In this document: positions 56,300 through 64,000 of the stretch, piece after piece
Numbering within the stretch: position 1 is the first letter of the stretch
How the letters are laid out: each line of letters opens with the position of its first letter
Assembly: GCA_036874045.1 (NCBI GenBank)
Contig: CM072335.1
Coordinates: forward strand, 27,597,501-27,661,500
Direction: 5' to 3'
DNA length: 64,000 nt
DNA from: Cymodocea nodosa
Lineage: Eukaryota > Streptophyta > Magnoliopsida > Alismatales > Cymodoceaceae
Notes under the pieces: generated by a model
Told to the model about the DNA's origin: nothing
The model's database searches: none
The model's input: the letters and a program-made list of their open reading frames with translations, nothing else
Made by a program: the position numbers and the translations under genes

Positions 56300-59200
56300 G
56301 CTTTGCCTGCTGAAGGGATGGATGAGGACACCGCACACGGGTATGTCACCGAAAAATAAAGAAAATATTTGTATATATGAAAATCAATAGACGAAAAGAA
56401 AAATTAAAAATAGAAGAAAATTACTTTATTCTTTTATTGTACTAACATTTGTGTTGAAAAATAATAGAATTTAAAGGAAAGTAAATTTTTTTTGACTTAG
56501 ATATATATTAACGTGAGTATTATAATTTTTAAACTAGCTACAATTTATAAAATTCATAAATTTTTATAAAAATTCAAAAATATGAAGACTATTTCTGTAT
56601 ACTGATCTGTTATACCGTTTCTGTAAATGATATATCGTTCCTACTAAAATAGACTTATTCTACAAATGATTGACGTACCATTAATCATAACAACAAACAT
56701 AAATCAGGTATGTTGATCAAATCCTGTCTACTACCCAAAATAATTAACCGTTTGAAAAAAAAAGTGGCTAACAACGTGTGACACAAGAGACAAATCAAAT
56801 AAGTTTTTCCTTTTATATGCAGAAAAAGTACAATAATTTCAAGATATATATATAAGCATAGAATTTTCATTTGCACTAATTTCACGCCACACGAACGCCC
56901 CTAACAGCGAAGAAAGTAAATCTTGATTGATAAAGATTTTGACACGGAGAGAGAGATTGCAAACCTAGACAGGTTTAGGTAAATCAAGAATATAGATGAA
57001 AACCTAGACAGAAAAATTACTTGATCAAGTTTATCTGGTAAGTAATTTTCGATAATATATATCATTTGAAATAATGACATCGTCTGGGTGATTATAGGTA
57101 AATTAACCAAATCAGTTTGCTTAATTACTTGCCCATGAAGTTAATCTCTTGTTGAACAATATGACGAAGTTGTATATTAATAAAATTGAAAAAAAAATAA
57201 AGGATTTCATATATGACATCAACCTAAGGTGAGAAGGCGTTGTAGCATATATAGCGAGACGAAGCGTATGTTAATAATTAGAACCATAAAAAAAAATGAT
57301 TTTCGGCTTCATTTACTTAATTGTTATCGAAATACGATAAATTTGCCAGAAACGACGTTACGAGAAAATTAACGTGAATATGAATTAGCATATCGGCCTA
57401 AGAAGGGAAAGTAAACTTATGACGAGGTAAATTGCGATTCTATCCTACATAATTAGAAAATTACGTAATGGCGATGACCGACGAAGAAGACTGTCTACTT
57501 TACAGCATGCCACGTCATTACAGATTTTTGTTTTTTAATACAAAAGATGGCAGTCAATATTTGTCGAACTGCTGTCGCCGCTTGCACATGTCAAAAAGCC
57601 TTAACTTTTGAATATTATCCGGTCAACAATCAACATATTTTCGATGGTTGCAAGATTTACAACAATGGTTGGGCATTTTTGTGTTTTAAGTGTTACCTTT
57701 GGATCACTTATTTTATGAATAAATTGTAATTTCAAAGAAGCCCGTCTCTTATATATTACGAGAAAAAAGCTTGTCTTGATTATCAAGATTTCAAATCTAA
57801 AGACTATTGTCTAAGATAAACGAAACCTTTAGTTTTCCAATAGTTGAGTTCTAATTTACCTTTCCGGAAATTAGTTTTATCATTTCAACGGACCAAACAA
57901 GCTAGTAACGGAAATTAAGCTTCGTTAAGGTACAGATTAAATATTGGCACGAAAAGAATGAAATACGTTCGTCTGTGATGTTGTTAAAAACACAACCATC
58001 ATGGATTTAATCAAGTGGCAACTTTTATCGAGTTGAGTTATAAACGTCCTACTTTTCTTTCATTTAGATGATTTTCTGAATCTTTTGTTTTATTTTCCTT
58101 GAACTTTGTTATTTCCCTTTCATTTCTCCATCTCACGTAACCAATATCGATCTTTTTAATAAAGCATTTGCTTATCTTGCAAAGAATGTCATATCAATAT
58201 ATGATTTTAAACCACCGCCGCTCTCTAGATGATGTGGCTTGTACTATTACTAAGAACACGTGTCGCACGATCATTGGTGACATGATTTGCTTCGTTATTT
58301 TTTTTTTTTGTGTTGATCTGGAATCTTTCTTGCTCTGATGTGGCCTTGGGACCTAAACCTTTGATTCGTATCCATCACTTCTGCTTTGTATTAAATCTGG
58401 TAGGTCGTCATTAGAGGGCGATCTTTTTTAAAATTAAAAAAAAAAAAAAAAACCTCTGGTCAAACTCAAGTGTCACTCGGATATGACTTTAAAATAAAAA
58501 AAAAAAAAAATGAACCATATTCAATATTATTAAAACCAAATCGAAATTTTTGAATATATGTACTTTTGAATCATTGTTGACGTGACATGATATCGAATTT
58601 TTAAATATTTGTGTCTAATTTGATCCGATCAAATTTTGTTCAAGTAACTTATGAAACTATAACTTATGCATAAACTGTATATTATAAAGATATAAAATAA
58701 AATTATTTTCATTATATTTATATTCAATTGTTAAGGTACTAATCAAAGAAGTATTTGTGTATTCGAAAAGTAATTTTTAACTATCAATCCATATGAGCAC
58801 TAATCATTCGAAAAGTGATTCCTTTGACTTTTTACCGTATAAAATTGAAATGTTCAGATTTCTTTGATCAAAATTTAAAATATTGCATGCATACTCTTCT
58901 CTTTTACCCAACCTTTCCTCTTGTTCAACCTCTCTTTTTATTATAAGTTGGACGGTGGAAATAAAAATTATAAGAATTTAATAACTCCAACAAGAATGAT
59001 TCGCGTAACGTGGTAGAAGAAAAAGTCTGAGAATTAAGTTACGGGTGAATGTTACGAGTGTTAGATGAAAGCGATTACGAGAGATTATTTAAATAAAAGT
59101 TAGGTTCAGGTCAATTTTGATATATCGTTTTATATTAAAGAATTTGAACCTATTTTATAAATTGTATGTTGATTTTAAATATAATTCATTATATCAATAT

Positions 59201-60666
59201 ACAAAATGAGTTAATTTTCTTTAAATTCTAAAAACACTAAGGGAGTTTTGTACATACTAAGATTTTAAAGAAATGAAATAAATAAAAGTAAATAAAATAT
59301 ATAATTAGTTTGTGTAGATTTGAAAACTTGGAAATAAATTTTAACTTTCTTAAATATAAAAGGAAAATTTTTTCTTGATTTCGAAGACTCTCCCCTCCAA
59401 AATCAAGGAATCCCATATATCCGAACATGTTACTGCTCAAAGCCTGTCGATCGCTTGAATTAGCTCATCGGTGTCGAGCTCTCTTCGAAGGTGAGATGGG
59501 GTGAGGAAGTGCAATCGTGGCCTTGGGCAAGGTGGTTGCGTGTGGGTTCCAGCCGTTAGTGAGACGATAGGTCGTCAATGGCGCAATGGACCGAGACCTA
59601 GGTGGTGTGAGTTGGAATGGGACGTAGAATCTAGAGAAGCTTGGCGCGTCATCTCGAAAGATGGTTGTATGTGGTGCCGAGGTCCTGGGAGAGAGATCTG
59701 CCGTCGGAAGTAGAGCCCATCTATCCTTCCTCTAGAGTCCCCTTGATTTTTAAAAGGAAAGGGACACTAGGATTGGTGTGGAAAAACGTATTGTTGTCCG
59801 CCGGAAACCATGCAAGATTTCCTCCCGGCATCGGTCTTATGTGATAGGTGAGATGCGGGCTCAGCGTCGCGGTCTAGCCGGGCGGTTGATTGGGATGGGC
59901 TAGGCTGGATTGGTTCGGTGGGCTACATTTGGTTCTTTGTATTGTTGATTTCAGATTAATTGCATTGATATTACTTAAACTAGTTAATCAATTTCCATTT
60001 TGTTTTAATTAATATTTTTTTCATGAGATAAAATCATAGTATCATGAAATATAAATAAAAAATATATTGATTACTTGACAAGAATATGAACACTTATTTA
60101 TCAAAAAAGTATATTTTAATTTTGAACATTTCATTTAGTACAAATCTTATTGTAAAAATCTTAACTTTTCTAACTTTATGATACGTGCACAAATAACATT
60201 GATTTTCTTAAGAATTTAGATTTTTTAATTTACAAGAATTTAAACTTTTCATTTTCTTTATTTTTGAAATTTCTGACATGTATAGACACATTTTAAATCT
60301 TAAACTTTAAACACTAAGAGAGAGAAAAAAAAATATTTTCCTTTTTTTTAATTTTTTTTTTTCATTTAGAGAGAGAGAGAGAGAGAACTGAGGTGCGCTT
60401 TAAAAATTTGCATGCGTGGGGTACAGAGGAAGAGACTGTTCCTTTGCCCGAGGTAATCCATACATAACCCATCTTTTGTTTCTCTTTATTTGTCTCTTTG
60501 CACAACATGAATGAACACCACGATCTTCTTATCTTTTGATTTTCGTTTTTTTTTTTTCTTTTCTTTTCCCCAGAGTACGGATCCGATCATTTTATAAAGG
60601 ACATGTGTACCTCGGCGACCATATAATTAGTTTGGTGATTATGGATTTTTAAAAAAAAATAAAAGG

Positions 60667-60695
60667 TGTGGAGGGGGGGTGGGGGGGGGGGGGGA
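60667..60695 (+). repeat. G-run with quadruplex potential
   Basis: A run of seven G, one T and then about fourteen G on the plus strand. Such a tract can form a G-quadruplex and is also prone to sequencing length errors. Confidence 0.8.
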
Positions 60696-62322
60696 GTATT
60701 TAGGTGCTTGCGTTACGTCGAAGCATCTTTCAAATAGAGTACAACGACAAGAAGCGTGACGGGAGAAGAGTGGTCGATTATTAGAACGAAATATTCAATT
60801 TCGGTACATCAGACCAACTGCTTTATCATAGAATAAATTATAACCGGAGCGTGACAATCTTATAAATAGCCGATTGCCACATTTGGCGATCACGCTAGTG
60901 ATCGATGTCGAATCGTGCCACGTGGACACATGGCAAGAGGATAAGGTCCCGGTTAATCTGTAATAAATTTTAACGCCTACCATAATCCAGGCACAATATT
61001 AATTAAGAATTACACGTTTAAACGATATCTGGAACTACACATTTGTTTGTGTAAAAGAAAAAAAAAATCTTAGTAGCGTTACTTTTAAAAATAATAGTTT
61101 GATATTGTAAATTTAACCTTTTTAAATTAGATAACCTTTCTTTTCAAGTATGCAGGTAGACAAATCATGTTTAATGAGATTCTATCCATTTGAAACGAAC
61201 AAATTGCAGTATATCGAAGTGCTCTTAATAGCACTGAGGATTGCTCAAACAATGTGTTAGAAATGATCTCCACTCTGGCTTGGCCGCCTTTTGACAATAG
61301 GTAGATGTTGTTGAAGAAGAAAAATTTCTATTCTGCTCATTTGTCTATTTTTGTGCCTCTCTTGTGCTTGTTGGGCCTCCTGGATTTATTTCTTTGTTAC
61401 TTACATCTGGCTTGCTTATTTTGTTTATTGATACTATGGTAAACTCTTCGATTACGGTTTTATAGTTGAAGGTTTTGTTTATTAATGTACATCTCTTTTC
61501 TAATTTGCATGAAAAAGGATGATACCATTCTAGCAAAGGTCTATTTTCAAAACATTTCTGGTTAGCGAATTCTCTTGCCTTAGCCTTTTTATGAATCGGT
61601 GTGGTAAAATAAAAATAATATCATTTTTAGAAGTTCGTCTTGGAATATCATTAACTTGATATTCTCCAAAATACTACACTTAACTATCTATCTTCTGGTT
61701 AGAAATTCTTTTTCTAGATGCAAACGTAGATGATCTCAATAAGGCTGAGCAGCAATAGACTACTCGAATATGGCCTTTTCTTGTTTTTTGTTCGGCCTCT
61801 GGAACAACAAATGGATTGGGCCCTCTGGCCCAAACTAAATTGCCCAGCATACTGGCCCGATCTAGTTCATCTAACAACTCCGAAGCTTCGTATTACCGGG
61901 TTGGGCTTCGGATGGGAAAGTAACAGACCCCCGATAATGATACACCGACGAGATGCAATGTAACGACAGAAAGTATCGAGAAAATAATGGTAACGAAAAC
62001 AATGATATTTGCATTTATATGGCAACCATAAATACTGTTGAAGTATCGCAGAATTCAACAACACACTTCTGAGAGTATTTATTATTAATCAACGTTTTCT
62101 CGAGAAGGGAAAAAGGTGACAAGCTGAGCAGCAGGAAATTATTATTTCTTAAAAAAGAAGAAGAATGGCAATGGCCCGACGACGTAGATGATCTGAATCG
62201 GAATCCGATAAAAAACACACACACACACACACACAATGGCACGATCAAAAACCAAAAAAAAAGCAATTAATCGGATGGGACGCGTTAATTAACACCTTGT
62301 TGTTTTCATCACCAGCGCATTA

Positions 62323-62778
62323 TTACTGCCATCCTTGTATTGGCCACCTATGCTCTCGATCCGGCATCCACGAGGACCTGCTCTTCTTTTTCTTCTTCTT
62401 CTTCTCCTTCTCCTCCGCCTCAGGATGATCTTCACCGTCGCCCGGCGCTTGCGCTTCCTTCTCCTTCTTCCTGTGCACAAAGAAACGACTTATCGGGAAC
62501 TTCTTGCTCGACGGGGTAGTCCTTTCCGGCGAGGACTCGCCGCTGCCGCTGCCGCCCCCGCCCCTGCCGCCGCTTCTATCTCCCGGGTCGCTGACCGCCC
62601 GGGGAAGTCTGCGTTGGTCATCGGCATCGCCAAGGCATTCCGTCTCCCCCACGGAGTCCAAGAGAGGCGCCGAGCTCTCCGATCTGTCCACCACCACCAT
62701 CTTCACGGCCGCCTCATGATCCTCGACGCCGACGGTCTTAGGTCCGTCTTGTTCGCTCCCGATCAATTCTTCTGCCAT
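62323..62778 (-). CDS. Uncharacterised charged protein, single exon
   Basis: I do not recognise the family. The frame gives 151 aa beginning MAEELIGSEQD. Residues 1-60 are acidic; then comes a Gly/Ser-rich, Pro-containing linker. A short conserved-looking patch follows (SSKKFPISRFFVHRKKEKE, about 90-110), then an acidic/Lys-rich stretch with seven consecutive lysines, and the end PDREHRWPIQGWQ. There is no signal peptide or membrane helix, so it is probably a disordered nuclear or cytosolic protein. Evidence for a real gene: elevated GC confined to the frame, codon-level structure, an ATG followed by a GC start codon pair (ATGGCA) and low-GC flanks. An antisense frame of similar length (62335-62808) exists, but its product is an implausible Arg/Leu-rich chain. 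Confidence 0.55.
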   Translation of the reverse strand: MAEELIGSEQDGPKTVGVEDHEAAVKMVVVDRSESSAPLLDSVGETECLGDADDQRRLPRAVSDPGDRSGGRGGGGSGSGESSPERTTPSSKKFPISRFFVHRKKEKEAQAPGDGEDHPEAEEKEKKKKKKKSRSSWMPDREHRWPIQGWQ

Positions 62779-64000
62779 GGGAGGGAGTCAAAATTGAGGG
62801 AGGCGTGAACTAAGACGAAAGGGCGAAGAAGAAAATACAGATCAGTCGAATGAAGATGTGCCCTCACGACTCACGTTCAAAACCAGACCAGATCGAGACT
62901 TCTCCTCCGGTACAGATCAGATTTCGATGTTTCTTCCAAAAGCTGAGATGGATGCGATTTTCGGTTGTCAAATCGCGATTCCACGTTTAATTTTTAAAAT
63001 ATAACTAAAATCATGATATTTTTAATTATTATATAAAATCTATTAATCAATTCTTTAATTTATTTTGATTTTAAAATTAACTCTTTATCTTTTGTTGTAA
63101 GAAAGAATTCTGTAAAATCTCTTATTATTTTGAAAGAGTGAACTACAAACTACAAGATCCTGTATAAAATTAGTTCGATTTTATCTAGTGTCTGTCTTTT
63201 CGCACTAATTTAAGTAGTATTTCAGGATTATGTTCAAAATTAACAAAAATCTAAATTATGTTAAAAATTTAAAAGAATGATTGAAACTAAAATTTAATGA
63301 TGTACATGTAGACACCATAGAGCCACATCCATCTTTTTTATGTAAATCGTTAATATTTTTGTTTAGATTAGAAACTAGTGTTTTTCTGTCATATGAAATA
63401 AGAAAATATAAACTATACTGTCTATATATTGCAATTATTAGAATTGAAACGTTAAACATGGTCTTCTAACCATGAAAACATGCAGTTCAATGTAAATGGG
63501 GACGACGTTAATTAATTAGCTTGAAACCAGACGAAAATACTACCATAATAAAAAAAATGTAACATTTATATATATATAGATTTATACAACTAGCTGGCAA
63601 TGGTAAAATGGATTGACAGGTCAGGATAAGTGCCTCATGATCCAACTTGTTTGACCATAATCCTTATTATACACAATAAATTATCCATAGAATAAGTTTT
63701 TGATAGAAAGCAAAATATGGACACCACTTCAACTTTCTACAATAAAAAAAAGAAATAAAAATATAGGTATGAATATGGATATCCACTATTTCATTGAAAG
63801 TATATTAAGTTGCTAAATAAATTGTATGTTCTTAGACTAATGTTTATTAATTCCTTGAATAGTTACCAAATAGCCATTATTTTTAGCAAAAGCAAACGAC
63901 GAACAGTTCAGTTTATCTGTATTTATTTTATACATCTATTATATTAATTTTATCGATGGCTCGAACCATCTATCGTTAGAACGACGGTAATATAGTAAAT
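62779..64000. other. Leader of the orphan gene and AT-rich intergenic DNA
   Basis: 62779 to about 62960 has moderate GC and would be the promoter/leader of the minus-strand gene. From 63000 to the end the sequence is AT-rich with no coding signal. Confidence 0.5.

Larger units (their letters stand above)
55295..62322. other. DWF4 promoter and long AT-rich intergenic region
   Basis: No gene is recognised in about 7 kb. A GC-richer island at 59470-59930 has open frames rich in Arg/Trp/Gly on the plus strand but no family resemblance; it may be a gene fragment. At 61817-61832 two TGGGCC/GGCCCA (site II-like) motifs sit close together in a stretch of moderate GC (61730-61930), as in some plant promoters, but no gene is found next to them. 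(CA)n occurs at 62214-62235. Confidence 0.5.

Noticed and set aside
62335..62808. 157-codon plus-strand open frame
   Set aside because: Antisense of the orphan charged gene; Leu/Arg-rich from mirrored Lys/Glu codons.

Overview
The window is nuclear DNA of a flowering plant, most likely a commelinid monocot. Two genes (a PERK receptor kinase and a DWF4-type P450) have GC-rich exons, while their neighbours (gamma-COP, SEC22) are AT-rich, and this bimodality is typical of that group. A banana-family (Zingiberales) source would fit but cannot be proven from the sequence. All protein genes were rebuilt by hand from recognisable exons, GT-AG borders and codon phase.

Layout, left to right. 1-4.7 kb is decayed transposon sequence, including the 3' part of a hAT transposase. 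4.7-7.8 kb (+) is the 3' part of a SWI3D-type SWI/SNF subunit, starting in mid ZZ finger; its upstream exons are not visible. 9.9-13.4 kb (+) is a complete PERK-type receptor kinase (618 aa, 8 exons). 15.7-28.1 kb (+) is a complete coatomer gamma subunit (884 aa, 18 exons). Its long introns hold an RTE-type LINE with a TRIM element nested in it, a second RTE tail on the other strand, a SINE-like element and a fold-back element. 30.45-32.76 kb (+) is a complete SEC22 longin SNARE (218 aa). 41.65-34.90 kb (-) is a complete cyclase-associated protein CAP1 (487 aa, 10 exons). 42-46.6 kb has no recognisable protein but carries two three-copy tandem arrays and minus-strand splice-like signals, possibly a spliced non-coding transcript. 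55.29-48.17 kb (-) is a complete CYP90B/DWF4 steroid 22-hydroxylase (508 aa, 8 exons) with a 4.56 kb last intron. 55.3-62.3 kb is AT-rich intergenic DNA. 62.78-62.32 kb (-) is a single-exon orphan gene for a charged 151-aa protein.

The genes are ordinary conserved plant genes, not one coordinated cluster. Gamma-COP and SEC22 are same-strand neighbours that both act in ER-Golgi traffic; CAP1 regulates actin; DWF4 makes brassinosteroids; PERK is a wall-associated kinase; SWI3D remodels chromatin. I saw no new multi-gene system. The most interesting observations are the nested TRIM with an exact 5-bp target duplication, a duplicated splice junction in gamma-COP that creates a possible poison microexon, a missing zero-layer arginine in SEC22, an 11-residue repeat in SWI3D, the expanded DWF4 intron and the arrays at 43.7-44.9 kb.
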